Source: Bradyrhizobium sp. Ec3.3 (GTDB taxonomy: Bacteria; Pseudomonadota; Alphaproteobacteria; Rhizobiales; Xanthobacteraceae). From it: a stretch of 64,000 nt of DNA. Below are positions 54,210 through 63,290 of the stretch, in pieces. Every line of letters starts with the position of its first letter. Position 1 is the stretch's first letter. Made by a program: the position numbers and the translations under genes. The notes beneath the pieces were generated by a model. That model was not told the origin of the DNA. It saw nothing but the letters and a program-made list of their open reading frames with translations, and ran no database searches. The DNA is taken from NCBI RefSeq assembly GCF_000472925.1, contig NZ_AXAS01000006.1, forward strand, positions 124,001-188,000, given 5' to 3'.

Positions 54210-54491
54210 ATGCGTTCTATTTTGGCATTGGGCCTTTTGATCACCCTGTGTGGCTCTGCGAACGCGGCTACAGTGCATCACACGCACCGAGGGCACGCTA
54301 TCGTTCGTCCCGGTCAGGGCACGATCGCCTCCGACCCCGCTTCGGGTTTTGCCTACGCGCCATCCGGACCGGCGGTCCACTACCGGCCGGCACCGTACGA
54401 TGATTACAATGGCCCGTATCCGGGAGATTCCCAGGGTTACGCGCCTGGCGAACGCGAGCAGTTTCTCGACAGTGTGAGACGAGGCGGTTAG
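54210..54491 (+). CDS. Small exported protein
   Basis: A 93-residue protein with a clear signal peptide (MRSILALGLLITLCGSANA). The mature part is rich in His, Pro, Gly and Tyr (HHTHRGHAIVRPGQG, YRPAPYDDYNGPYPGD) and looks disordered. No cysteines after cleavage. Proteins of this style are common in Bradyrhizobium; function unknown. GGAG lies about nine bases before the ATG. Convergent with the second ftsZ, 14 bases apart. Confidence 0.7.
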   Translation: MRSILALGLLITLCGSANAATVHHTHRGHAIVRPGQGTIASDPASGFAYAPSGPAVHYRPAPYDDYNGPYPGDSQGYAPGEREQFLDSVRRGG

Positions 54492-54505
54492 ACCGCCCAA
54501 ACATA

Positions 54506-55774
54506 TCAGAAGTTGGCCTTGCGGCGCAGGAAGGCCGGGATATCGAGAACGTCCTCCTCGATCCAATTGCGTGCCGTAGAGGAACGGCCGTACGGATCGA
54601 GGCCCTGCGGAGCCGCATGGCGCGCAGACTCCGAAGTCGGCTTTGCGGGTCTGCCCTCAGGGTGGCGGGCCGTCGGTGCGGGCGGCGGGCTCTCCAATGG
54701 CGGCGGCATCGGTGCGCTGCGCTCAATCCGGTCGGCGACGCGACGGCCGTCGTTGCCCAGCCTGCCGGCGAGTTCCGCGATTGAGCCTTGCGCTTGTTGC
54801 ACCTGGCGTGCCGGCCCAAGATTATCGATGCCGGTCGCCACCACCGAGACGCGGACTATGCCCTCGAGGCGCTCGTCAAAAGTGGCGCCGACGATGATGT
54901 TGGCATCCTGGTCGGCCTCCTCGCGAATGCGGCTGGCAGCTTCGTCGACCTCGAACAGTGTCAGGTCCCTGCCGCCGGTAATGGAGATGATGAGGCCACT
55001 GGCTCGCTTGATCGACGGGTCCTCGATCAATGGATTGGAAATCGCGGCCACGGCGGCGTTGAGCACGCGCTTTGCGCCCGAGGCCTCGCCCCTGCCCATC
55101 ATCGCCTTGCCCTTCTCGTGCATGATGGAGAGAACGTCGGCGAAATCGAGATTGATCAGACCTTCCTTGACGATGAGGTCGCTGATGCAGGCCACACCCG
55201 AATAGAGCACTTGATCGGCCAGGGCAAAAGCAGCGGCGAATGTGGTCTTCTCGTTGGCCACCCGGAACAGATTCTGGTTCGGGATGATCAGCAGGGTGTC
55301 CACCGCCTTCAGCAGATCCGCGATGCCCGCTTCGGCAAGGCGCATGCGGCGCTGACCCTCGAAGTGAAATGGCTTGGTGACCACACCAATGGTGAGAATG
55401 CCAAGCTCGCGCGCGGTCCTGGCTATCACAGGCGCTGCCCCGGTGCCGGTGCCGCCGCCCATGCCGGCAGTCACAAACACCATATGTGCGCCGGTCAAAT
55501 GATCGCGGATCGCGTCGATCACCTCTTCGGCTGCGGCGCGCCCGACCTCGGGCTGCGAGCCGGCGCCAAGGCCTTTAGTCACCTGGGTGCCCATCTGGAT
55601 GACGCGCTTGGCGTTCGACATGGTGAGCGCCTGTGCGTCCGTATTGGCGACGATGAAGTCGACGCCTTGTAACCCAGCCGCGATCATGTTGTTGACCGCA
55701 TTGCCGCCGGCGCCGCCGACCCCGAACACGACAATGCGCGCTTTCAGCTCGCGAAGATCGGTGATGTCAGTCAT
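54506..55774 (-). CDS. ftsZ: FtsZ paralogue with short linker
   Basis: Tubulin-like GTPase of 422 residues, starting [10 protein letters not shown] behind GAGG. The GTP-binding GGGTGTG (107-113) and the T7 loop NLDFADV (208-214) are intact, so polymerisation and hydrolysis should work. The linker is only about 85 residues (320-405), far shorter than in the main rhizobial FtsZ (about 600 residues in all), but the C-terminal partner-binding peptide [11 protein letters not shown] is kept. No ftsA, ftsQ or mur genes are near, so this is not the dcw-cluster gene but a second copy. It lies 52 bases downstream of a helix-turn-helix/coiled-coil gene in the same direction. Confidence 0.93.
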   Translation of the reverse strand: MTDITDLRELKARIVVFGVGGAGGNAVNNMIAAGLQGVDFIVANTDAQALTMSNAKRVIQMGTQVTKGLGAGSQPEVGRAAAEEVIDAIRDHLTGAHMVFVTAGMGGGTGTGAAPVIARTARELGILTIGVVTKPFHFEGQRRMRLAEAGIADLLKAVDTLLIIPNQNLFRVANEKTTFAAAFALADQVLYSGVACISDLIVKEGLINLDFADVLSIMHEKGKAMMGRGEASGAKRVLNAAVAAISNPLIEDPSIKRASGLIISITGGRDLTLFEVDEAASRIREEADQDANIIVGATFDERLEGIVRVSVVATGIDNLGPARQVQQAQGSIAELAGRLGNDGRRVADRIERSAPMPPPLESPPPAPTARHPEGRPAKPTSESARHAAPQGLDPYGRSSTARNWIEEDVLDIPAFLRRKANF

Positions 55775-55826
55775 TTTTGCCTCACGCTTTACTTCGGCGG
55801 GTTGGAGAATGTGAGAACTGGGATTG

Positions 55827-56321
55827 CTACTTGCATGCTCTGCGGTCTGCTTCCACGAGGTCGGCGAGGAGATGCCCCAGTCGGGATGTGGCTTGTCCGT
55901 GGCCGTCGGTCGAACCACCGGATCGGTCGCCGGTTCGCAGAGAGCCTTCAAGACGCGCCGCCGCCTCCTTGGCGGCCGTCGCCTCGGCAGTCGCCTGCAG
56001 CAGCTCAGTTGTCAGGCGATCGGCGCGCTCTCGCTCCCGCTCGAAATCCGCCCGATGACCGGCTGCTGTTGCTTCGAGCCGCGCGATCTCCACCTGCAGT
56101 GCCAGGATCTTTTCTGCTTGCAGCGCGCCGTCGCCTGCTTGCCGACTTCCTGGTCGTCGTGGCGTATGCCGTAGATCGGCGAGATCAATGCTCACCAGTG
56201 CCTTTCCGCTATCCGAAAGTGAGCGCGGCAAGCGGCGCCGCTTGGCAAGCGAACGAGCCGCCAATGGCGAGATCTTCAGGCGAGCACCAAGTGCGGCATA
56301 TGTCAGCGTCTCAATAGGCAT
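55827..56321 (-). CDS. Helix-turn-helix/coiled-coil protein upstream of ftsZ paralogue
   Basis: A 164-residue protein. The N-terminus [20 protein letters not shown] and following [10 protein letters not shown] look like a winged or MerR-like helix-turn-helix; the middle (about 70-135) is a heptad-rich coiled coil ([40 protein letters not shown]). Such proteins recall KfrA- or SlmA-like DNA-binding scaffolds only in layout. An AGGAGG site seven bases upstream supports the start. It precedes the ftsZ paralogue in one probable operon and is divergent from another coiled-coil gene. Confidence 0.7.
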   Translation of the reverse strand: MPIETLTYAALGARLKISPLAARSLAKRRRLPRSLSDSGKALVSIDLADLRHTPRRPGSRQAGDGALQAEKILALQVEIARLEATAAGHRADFERERERADRLTTELLQATAEATAAKEAAARLEGSLRTGDRSGGSTDGHGQATSRLGHLLADLVEADRRACK

Positions 56322-56566
56322 CGGCTGTCCTCCTGGGACTGAACCGGGCAGTCGTGTGTGCGCTGATGACGACAGGCTAGGCCGCGATGGTTAACAGATC
56401 GTTAACGCGCCGGCTCCTCTCTTCCGCGTACGGGCAACTCGCGCGGACCGCGTGAGTCTGGCGCCTTTTCGGCGAGCCGCAATCTTAACCCAATTTCCAA
56501 CTACGGCTCGAGCATTGGATCTGCCAACTGATTCGGTGAATGATCGCGATCCCTGAGGTTATTGCC

Positions 56567-57448
56567 ATGGCATTCTTCAAGCGTGAGCTCGGCCCGGTCG
56601 AGCGCTTCGAAAGCGCACTGAAAAGCAGACAGGCGGAGCGGCAAAAACTAGTCGACCGGCTGGGCCTCGCCGAATCCGTACTTGCGGAAACACGTGGCGC
56701 TGCCGAGCGGCTGGCGATGGCTGGCGCCGGCAATGCCAAGCTCGCGCGTGCGGAGGCCGAGCTGCGTTCGGTTGAGGATCGCGTCAAGACGGCGCGCGCG
56801 GCCCTCGGAGAAGCCAACGAACAGATCGTCGCAACCGAGCGTGCACTGGCCGACGCCATTGCGCAGCGCGACCGCGAATTGCTTGCGGATCGTATCGAGG
56901 CGCTCGCGGCGGCGATCGATCTGGCCGTCCCGGAATTTGCTTCGGGCGCAGCAGCGCTGGTCGGCGCTGTCGCCAAGGGTGCAGTAACGGTCGCGGAGGC
57001 GACGGGCTTCTCCGCCAGCGTGGACGAGGTGCGTCGCGAGGTGCTGTCGGCCGCGGATCTGGTCTGCTGGGAGCTGAGGACACTGGCAGCGCGCACACGG
57101 GTGGGCAACGTCAACATCGCGCCGCCGCCGCCCGCCGCCACGCGCCCGCAGCGTCCGGAGGTCGAGCGGCAATTGATCTATACGCTCAATCCGCTCAAGT
57201 GGCAGGAGGGCAGCGAGTTGCGCAAAGCGCCTGCCTTCGCCCTGGTCGAGCTGCCGAAGACGCTGCTGCCGATCGCCCTGCGGCACCAGCATGTGGACTA
57301 TCTCAATGCGAGGCGCGTGCAGACCCTGATGCACGTTCATGGCAGCGGCGGGGGCCAGGACGAGACACCTTGGGACGATCTACAGATCATCGATCTCGAT
57401 GCGCTTGCCAGCGAGGAGGAGGGCAGTCCGCAAGCTGACGTTGCTTGA
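56567..57448 (+). CDS. Coiled-coil protein of unknown function
   Basis: A 293-residue soluble protein starting MAFFKRELGPVERF, behind GAGG. Residues about 10-130 form a long Ala/Glu/Arg-rich coiled coil; 130-185 are more hydrophobic (FASGAAALVGAVAKGAVTVAE), and the C-terminal half is globular with LIYTLNPLKWQEGSELRKAP and an acidic tail. I do not recognise the family. The gene is divergent from the helix-turn-helix/coiled-coil gene, about 245 bases apart, and could share control with the ftsZ paralogue operon. Confidence 0.65.
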   Translation: MAFFKRELGPVERFESALKSRQAERQKLVDRLGLAESVLAETRGAAERLAMAGAGNAKLARAEAELRSVEDRVKTARAALGEANEQIVATERALADAIAQRDRELLADRIEALAAAIDLAVPEFASGAAALVGAVAKGAVTVAEATGFSASVDEVRREVLSAADLVCWELRTLAARTRVGNVNIAPPPPAATRPQRPEVERQLIYTLNPLKWQEGSELRKAPAFALVELPKTLLPIALRHQHVDYLNARRVQTLMHVHGSGGGQDETPWDDLQIIDLDALASEEEGSPQADVA

Positions 57449-57854
57449 GCGCGGCGAGACGCTGACGGTATCCTCGATTGCCTTTGACTCTATCCGGCAA
57501 CCTTATTCGATCACCTCGTCGACGCGGCGGAGCAAGCTCGCGCGGATATCGATGCCCATCCGAATCCTTGAAACTAGGATCTCGGAACTAAACCGACGTC
57601 TCGTCGAGCTATACCGATGCATTAGCCCGAGCGTACCTCCGTACGGTCACTTCATACCTGCGCGCAATGGCCTCGCCCAGGTGCTCGGTGCTACCTAACG
57701 AATGCAGAGCGACAAGCAACGGAACCGGCCCGCGAGCAGGCAGTTGCAGGACAAGGTCTGCGGCGTAGCGCCCGCCGGCCTTTCCCTTGATCGAGCCGCG
57801 CGTTGCCACTCCAGTTGAGTGTCTACTGCCACAATTGGCTGCGGAGAGTGCGCC
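57449..57854. other. Gap with possible gene remnant
   Basis: 406 bases without a confident gene. It contains a possible remnant of a solute-binding protein tail (57503-57552, minus) and a match to the EcfG promoter pattern, GGAAC-N17-GTT at 57721-57745, pointing at the small gene at 57855. Confidence 0.4.
57503..57552 (-). pseudogene. Possible remnant of ABC substrate-binding protein C-terminus
   Basis: The minus strand reads IDIRASLLRRVDEVIE and a stop codon. Solute-binding proteins of the ABC_sub_bind family, very numerous in Bradyrhizobium, commonly end in a tail like SLLARADEVIE. The upstream reading does not fit that family, so only about 15 codons are alike. This could be chance; a database search would settle it. 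Confidence 0.25.
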
Positions 57855-58016
57855 ATGAAAAACATCGCCGACTTCCTGATGTGGTTTTGGCAAGGGAGCC
57901 AGCCCGCGTCCAATACTCGGGTTGCGGCTATGGCCGAAAATCAGGATCGATCCAGCATGGCCGATTTTGTTCGCATCCTGCAGGCCTACGATCAAGACCA
58001 GTACGGCAGGAGTTAG
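57855..58016 (+). CDS. Hypothetical 53-residue protein
   Basis: Starts MKNIADFLMWFWQGSQ, with GGAG eight bases upstream. The N-terminal part is aromatic and hydrophobic, the C-terminal part polar (MADFVRILQAYDQDQYGRS). Not a family I know. A GGAAC-N17-GTT pattern at 57721-57745 may be an EcfG promoter about 110 bases upstream. An overlapping antisense frame of 145 codons is less convincing, but the existence of this gene is not certain. Confidence 0.4.
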   Translation: MKNIADFLMWFWQGSQPASNTRVAAMAENQDRSSMADFVRILQAYDQDQYGRS

Positions 58017-58410
58017 GGCGACCGCGTCGGACCGCATTGCGTCCAAGTTTTTTGCACCTGCCGCGTCCGTTCAGGCTCACAAGCGGAAAGTTTCTAATTG
58101 ATTGCGGAATTTTCCGCTTAGCCGTCAGAAGCCGAGATCATCTACATCTCTGTGCGCACATGCCCGGGCTCGTGACGTTCGCTTGCGATGTTCTGTCGCA
58201 GTTGTGGGACCTGGAGCCTGACTCACAAGCCAGTGAGGTCTGAAAACGGCCACGAACTCAGTGCCCTAGCGCGTGTGACATTGAGCCGCCCGTAGCATGC
58301 GTTGCGTCGCAGCACGCGCATTCTATCTTGACCGGATCAGCCGCGCGGAATCGCTTCGATATTGTTCCGTGCGTGTTGCTTTGTTCAACAACACCGGGGC
58401 ACCCCACTTC
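58017..58410 (+). promoter_or_regulatory. Upstream region of the RND efflux operon
   Basis: 394 bases without a credible gene. It contains the inverted repeat AAGCGGAAA (58081-58089) and TTTCCGCTT (58111-58119) around 21 bases. A compact palindrome TTGTTCAACAA (58381-58391) lies 20 bases before the start of the efflux adaptor gene. The second is well placed to be an operator for a TetR-type repressor, but no regulator gene is in the window. Confidence 0.4.
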
Positions 58411-59601
58411 ATGTCAGGACTTCGAGCGCGATCGGCATGCGTTGCAACGATGCTCGCGGCCCTTGCGCCGCTGCTTGCGGGCTGTGATGAATCCAGCTCC
58501 GCGGTCTCCGCCGTCCAACCTTCCGAACCCGATGTCAGCATCGTCGTCGTCAAGCCGCAATCGCGCGCCGTGGTGCGCGAGTTGCCCGGCCGCATCGCGC
58601 CGACGCGCGTCGCCGAAGTGCGGCCGCGCGTCTCCGGTATCGTCGTCGAGCGTCTGTTCCGCCAGGGCAGCGAGGTGAAGGCGGGAGAAGCGCTCTATCG
58701 CATCGATCCGCGGCCGTTCGAGGTCGAGGTGATGGCGAACGAGGCAGGGCTCGCCAAGGCCGAGGCCGCGTTGATGCAGGCGCAGCAGCAGGCGCGCCGC
58801 ATCGCCACGCTCACCAGCCAGCGTGCCGCCCCCGAAGCCGAGAACGAGAAGGCGATCGCCGCCGAGCGCCAGGCCCAGGCCGAGGTCGAGGGCCGCAAAG
58901 CGGAGCTCGCGCGCGCCAAACTCAACCTCGATTACGCCACCGTGCGCGCGCCGATCGACGGCGTCGTTGGTGCGGCGATCGTCAGCGAAGGCGCGCTCGT
59001 GGTGCAGAACGAGACCAATCTCGCCACGGTCCAGCAGCTCGATCCGATCTATGCCGACTTCACCCAGTCGGTCACCGAGCTGAACCAGCTTCGCCGCGCC
59101 TTCGAGAACGGCGATCTCGACCGCATCGCGGCCGATGCCGCGAAAGTCCGCCTCGTGCTCGACGACAACACGCTCTATTCGCTCGACGGCAAGCTCTTGT
59201 TCTCCGACGCCAAGGTCGACGCCCATACCGGCCAGGTGACGCTGCGCGGTGAGTTCCGCAATCCCAAGCGCGAATTGCTGCCGGGCATGTATGTCCGCGT
59301 CCGCATCGACCAGGGCATCGATGCCGATGCGATTGCCGTGCCGCAGCAGGCGATCCAGCGCAATGGCGGTGGCGGCAGCGAGGTGTTCGTCGTCAAGGAC
59401 GACAACCGCATCGCGGTGCAGCCGGTGCGCACCGGCTCGGTGCAGGACGGCATCTGGTTCGTCACCGACGGATTGAGGGCCGGCGACAAGGTCGTGGTCG
59501 AAGGCTTCCAGAAATTCGCCGCCGGCGACAAGGTCAAGCCGCAGTCCTGGGCCGAGGCCGATGCGACGGCGGATGCCCAGCACGCCAGGGCCTTGCGGTA
59601 A
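58411..59601 (+). CDS. RND efflux periplasmic adaptor
   Basis: Membrane fusion protein of 396 residues, starting MSGLRARSAC. A lipobox LLAGC near residue 25 anchors it to the inner membrane. The barrel-sandwich/lipoyl segment ELPGRIAPTRVAEVRPRVSG, the coiled-coil hairpin (about 100-165) and LDYATVRAPIDGVVGAAIVS are typical of the AcrA/MexA type. It links the pump encoded by the next gene to an outer-membrane channel, which is not encoded here. The open frame extends 38 codons upstream without support. Confidence 0.93.
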   Translation: MSGLRARSACVATMLAALAPLLAGCDESSSAVSAVQPSEPDVSIVVVKPQSRAVVRELPGRIAPTRVAEVRPRVSGIVVERLFRQGSEVKAGEALYRIDPRPFEVEVMANEAGLAKAEAALMQAQQQARRIATLTSQRAAPEAENEKAIAAERQAQAEVEGRKAELARAKLNLDYATVRAPIDGVVGAAIVSEGALVVQNETNLATVQQLDPIYADFTQSVTELNQLRRAFENGDLDRIAADAAKVRLVLDDNTLYSLDGKLLFSDAKVDAHTGQVTLRGEFRNPKRELLPGMYVRVRIDQGIDADAIAVPQQAIQRNGGGGSEVFVVKDDNRIAVQPVRTGSVQDGIWFVTDGLRAGDKVVVEGFQKFAAGDKVKPQSWAEADATADAQHARALR

Positions 59602-59607
59602 CGCGCC

Positions 59608-62600
59608 ATGCCGAGCTTCTTCATCGACAGGCCGATCTTCGCCTGGGTGGTCGCGTTGTTCATCTGCTTGATCGGCGCAATCTCGATCCCGCTATTGCCG
59701 ATCGCGCAATATCCGATCATCGCGCCGCCCTCGATCTCGATCTCGACCAGCTACCCCGGCGCCTCACCGGAAAACCTCTACAACAGTGTCACGCGGCTGA
59801 TCGAAGAGGAGCTCAACGGCGCCTCCGGCATCCTCAACTTCGAATCGACCAGCGACTCGCTCGGCCAGGTCGAGATCATCGCCAACTTCGTTCCTGGCAC
59901 CGACACCGGCGCGGCCTCGGTCGAGGTGCAGAACCGCATCAAGCGTGTCGAGGCGCGGCTGCCGCGCGCGGTGATCCAGCAGGGTATCCTGATCGAGGAA
60001 GCATCGAGCGCCGTGCTGCAGATCATCACGCTGAACTCGACCGACGGCAGCCTGGATGAGGTCGGGCTCGGCGACTTCATGATCCGCAACGTGCTCGGCG
60101 AGATCCGCCGCATCCCCGGCGTCGGCCGCGCCACGCTCTATTCGACCGAGCGCTCGCTTCGCGTCTGGGTCGATCCGGCAAAGCTCGTCGGCTATGGGCT
60201 GACGGCGGATGACGTCAACAAGGCGATCAGCGCGCAGAACGCGCAGGTCGCCTCCGGCAGCATCGGCGCCGAGCCGTCGACGGCCGACCAGCGCATCTCC
60301 GCGCTGGTGCTGGTCAAGGGCCAGCTCTCCTCCCCGGATGAGTTCGGCGCCATTATCCTGCGCGCCAATCCCGATGGTTCGACCGTGCGGCTGCGTGACG
60401 TCGCGCGCGTCGAGGTCGGTGGCCTCAGCTACCAGTTCAACACCCGCCTGAACGGCAAGCCGACCGCGGGCCTCTCGGTGCTGCTGTCGCCGACCGGCAA
60501 TGCGCTCGCGACCGCGAGCGCGGTCGAGGCCAAGATGAAGGAGCTGTCGCGCTTCTTCCCGGCCAACATCAGTTACGAGATTCCCTACAACATCACGCCT
60601 GTCGTCGAGGCCTCGATCAAGAAGGTGCTATCGACGCTGGTCGAGGCCGTGGTGCTGGTATTCGTGGTGATGTTCTTATTTCTGCAGAACATCCGCTACA
60701 CCATCATCCCGACCATCGTGGTGCCGGTGGCACTGCTGGGCGCCTGCACCACGCTGCTGCTCGCCGGCTACTCCATCAACATGCTCTCGATGTTCGGCAT
60801 GGTGCTCGCGGTCGGTATCCTCGTCGACGATGCCATCGTCGTGGTCGAGAACGTCGAGCGCATCATGGCCGAAGAAGGCCTGCCGCCGAAGGAAGCGACG
60901 CGCAAGGCGATGTCGCAGATCACGGGCGCCATCATCGGCATCACGCTGGTGCTGATGGCCGTGTTCGTGCCGATGGCGTTCTTCCCGGGCTCGGTCGGCA
61001 TCATCTACCGCCAGTTCTCCGTCACCATGGTCGCCGCGATCGGCTTCTCGGCCTTCCTCGCGCTGTCGCTGACGCCGGCGCTGTGTGCCACGCTGCTCAA
61101 ACCCGTCGCGGCCGGCCATGGCCATGCGAAGAAGGGCGTGTTCGGCTGGTTCAACCGCATGCTCGAGGGCGGCAAGCAGGGCTATTCCCGCACCGTCGGC
61201 TTCTCGCTGAAGCGCACGGGACGGCTGATGCTGGTCTATGCCGCACTGTTGGTCGGCCTGTCCTGGGCTTTCGTCAACCTGCCCGGCGGCTTCTTGCCCG
61301 TCGACGACCAGGGCTTTGTCACCACTGACGTGCAGGCGCCGTCGGATTCGTCCTATGCCCGCACCGAGGCGGTGATCGAGAAGGTCGAGAAATATCTCGC
61401 CGAACGCCCCGGCGTGAAGGACGTCACCTTCCTCACCGGCTTCAGCTTCTCGGGTCAGGGCATGAATACCGCGCAGGCCTTCATCACGCTGAAGGATTGG
61501 TCGGAGCGCGGCCCGAAGGAGTCTGCCGCCGCGATCGTCTCCGACATCAACCGCGACCTGTCCTCGATCCGTGACGCAAAGATCTCGGCGCTCCAGCCGC
61601 CGCCGATCGATAATCTCGGTAACTCCTCGGGCTTTTCGTTCCGCCTCCAGGACCGCGGCCAGAAGGGCTATCCGGCCCTGATGCGCGCCGCCGACCAGCT
61701 CATCGCGGAGGCCAATGCGAGTCCCGTGCTGCAAAAGGTCTATATCGAGGGCCTGCCCGAGGCGGGCGTGGTCAATCTCGTGATCGACCGCGAAAAAGCC
61801 GGCGCCTTTGGCGTCACCTTCGAGGACATCAACAACACGATCTCGACCAATCTCGGCTCGAACTACATCAACGACTTCCCGAACCGCGGCCGCATGCAGC
61901 GCGTCGTGGTGCAGGCCGACGCGCGCGACCGCATGAAGACCGAGGACATCCTCAACTACAATGTCAAGAACAGTCGCGGCCAGCTCGTGCCTTTCTCCTC
62001 CTTCGCGACGGTCGAATGGTCGCGCGGGCCGACGCAGATCGCGGGTTTCAACTATTATCCGGCGGTGCGCATCTCGGGCGAGGCAAAGCCCGGCTTCACC
62101 TCGGGCGATGCGATCGCCGAGATGGAGAAGCTTGCCGGCAAACTGCCGCGCGGCTTCGGTTATGAATGGACCGGGCAGTCGCTGCAGGAGAAGCTGTCGG
62201 GCTCGCAGGCGCCGTTCCTGCTCGCGCTCTCGGTGTTCGTGGTGTTCCTGTGTCTGGCCGCGCTCTATGAGAGCTGGACCATTCCGCTCGCGGTGCTCTT
62301 GACCGTGCCGCTCGGCGTCACCGGCGCCGTGATCGCGGCGATGCTGCGCGGGCTTCCGAACGACGTCTATTTTACCGTCGGCCTCATCACCATCATCGGC
62401 CTTGCGGCGAAGGATGCGATCCTCATCATCGAGTTCGCCAAGGACTTGCGCAAAGAGGGCAAGCCACTGGTGGAAGCCACCATCGAGGCCTGCCGCCTGC
62501 GCTTCCGCCCGATCCTGATGACCGGCCTTGCCTTCATCTGCGGCGTGCTGCCGATGGCGATCGCCCACGGCGCCGGCGGCGCCAGCCAGCAATCGCTCGG

Positions 62601-62760
62601 CACCGTCGTGATGGGCGGCATGATCGCGGTGGTGATCCTGGCGCTGCTGATGGTGCCGGTGTTCTTCGTCTCCGTGCAGCGCGTGCTGGCGGGAGACAGG
62701 GAGCCGAAGGCCGCGAAGGACAGCGAGGCGTATGGGCCGCCGGCGGAGGTTAAGCGATAG
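59608..62760 (+). CDS. RND multidrug efflux pump (HAE1 type)
   Basis: AcrB/MexB-like proton-driven transporter of 1050 residues, the usual length. TM1 is at MPSFFIDRPIFAWVVALFIC, the family's typical beginning. The TM4 proton-relay aspartates lie in GILVDDAIVVVENVERIMAE, and the two large periplasmic loops are complete. It starts six bases after the adaptor gene. It probably expels hydrophobic drugs, plant flavonoids or bile-salt-like compounds; the substrate cannot be read. No TolC-like gene follows. Confidence 0.95.
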   Translation: MPSFFIDRPIFAWVVALFICLIGAISIPLLPIAQYPIIAPPSISISTSYPGASPENLYNSVTRLIEEELNGASGILNFESTSDSLGQVEIIANFVPGTDTGAASVEVQNRIKRVEARLPRAVIQQGILIEEASSAVLQIITLNSTDGSLDEVGLGDFMIRNVLGEIRRIPGVGRATLYSTERSLRVWVDPAKLVGYGLTADDVNKAISAQNAQVASGSIGAEPSTADQRISALVLVKGQLSSPDEFGAIILRANPDGSTVRLRDVARVEVGGLSYQFNTRLNGKPTAGLSVLLSPTGNALATASAVEAKMKELSRFFPANISYEIPYNITPVVEASIKKVLSTLVEAVVLVFVVMFLFLQNIRYTIIPTIVVPVALLGACTTLLLAGYSINMLSMFGMVLAVGILVDDAIVVVENVERIMAEEGLPPKEATRKAMSQITGAIIGITLVLMAVFVPMAFFPGSVGIIYRQFSVTMVAAIGFSAFLALSLTPALCATLLKPVAAGHGHAKKGVFGWFNRMLEGGKQGYSRTVGFSLKRTGRLMLVYAALLVGLSWAFVNLPGGFLPVDDQGFVTTDVQAPSDSSYARTEAVIEKVEKYLAERPGVKDVTFLTGFSFSGQGMNTAQAFITLKDWSERGPKESAAAIVSDINRDLSSIRDAKISALQPPPIDNLGNSSGFSFRLQDRGQKGYPALMRAADQLIAEANASPVLQKVYIEGLPEAGVVNLVIDREKAGAFGVTFEDINNTISTNLGSNYINDFPNRGRMQRVVVQADARDRMKTEDILNYNVKNSRGQLVPFSSFATVEWSRGPTQIAGFNYYPAVRISGEAKPGFTSGDAIAEMEKLAGKLPRGFGYEWTGQSLQEKLSGSQAPFLLALSVFVVFLCLAALYESWTIPLAVLLTVPLGVTGAVIAAMLRGLPNDVYFTVGLITIIGLAAKDAILIIEFAKDLRKEGKPLVEATIEACRLRFRPILMTGLAFICGVLPMAIAHGAGGASQQSLGTVVMGGMIAVVILALLMVPVFFVSVQRVLAGDREPKAAKDSEAYGPPAEVKR

Positions 62761-62863
62761 CTCCGCGCGAATCCTTACCAAAGCTTCACATTCTCTGACG
62801 GAACCCGACGTAGGCAAATCTGATTGCCCGCGGGGTTAGGGGTTCCACGGAGAAATCGTCAAA

Positions 62864-63115
62864 ATGTTGAAGAAGCTTCTTTCCGCTGCTGCTGTCGGCA
62901 CCGGCGTGCTGATGATGTCGACCTTCACCGCATCGGCGGCAATCGTGTGCCAGGGCCACAGCTGCTGGCACACGCATGAGGCCTACGACTTTCCTCACGA
63001 AGCAGGGGTCGTCGTTCACGAGGACAAATGGCACTGGGGCCCGCGCGAAAAGTTTGCGTTCCGCGAGCACGAGGGCCGCGGTTACTGGCGCGGCCGCAAA
63101 TGGGTGGCGTGGTAA
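62864..63115 (+). CDS. Small exported protein rich in His and Trp
   Basis: An 83-residue protein with signal peptide MLKKLLSAAAVGTGVLMMST ending near ASA. The mature part is rich in His, Trp, Arg and Glu (HSCWHTHEAYDFPHE, HEDKWHWGPREKF) with two cysteines (CQGHSC). Similar short proteins occur in Bradyrhizobium; the histidines suggest metal contact, but function is unknown. A GC hairpin follows at 63139-63162. Confidence 0.65.
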   Translation: MLKKLLSAAAVGTGVLMMSTFTASAAIVCQGHSCWHTHEAYDFPHEAGVVVHEDKWHWGPREKFAFREHEGRGYWRGRKWVAW

Positions 63116-63138
63116 CAGCCGCCGTGTGACCTGAGACG

Positions 63139-63162
63139 GGAGGCCGCGATCTTGCGGCCTCC
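63139..63162 (+). terminator. GC-rich hairpin after small exported protein gene
   Basis: GGAGGCCGC (63139-63147) pairs with GCGGCCTCC (63154-63162) around GATCTT. No T-run follows, so it may be a weak terminator or 3' protection element. Confidence 0.5.
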
Positions 63163-63290
63163 AAGTCGCGCGACGTCAAACAGGCGTTCGGCTTGCTTTC
63201 GCAGGAGCGTCGATCCAGAGTGCATCCCTGGATTGAACATGTGCATTCGCGCCGCGAAAGCACGTACAGCCTGCCGATTGAGAGCATGTG

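Noticed and set aside
57609..58046. A 145-codon minus-strand frame in the gap after the coiled-coil gene
   Set aside because: No ribosome-binding site or known family, and it overlaps a small plus-strand frame with a better start; not convincing either way.
60676..62817. A 713-codon open frame on the minus strand opposite the RND pump
   Set aside because: Its product is a His/Asp/Arg/Gln-rich string without any fold; it is the antisense shadow of a strongly biased GC-rich gene that is clearly an AcrB-like pump.
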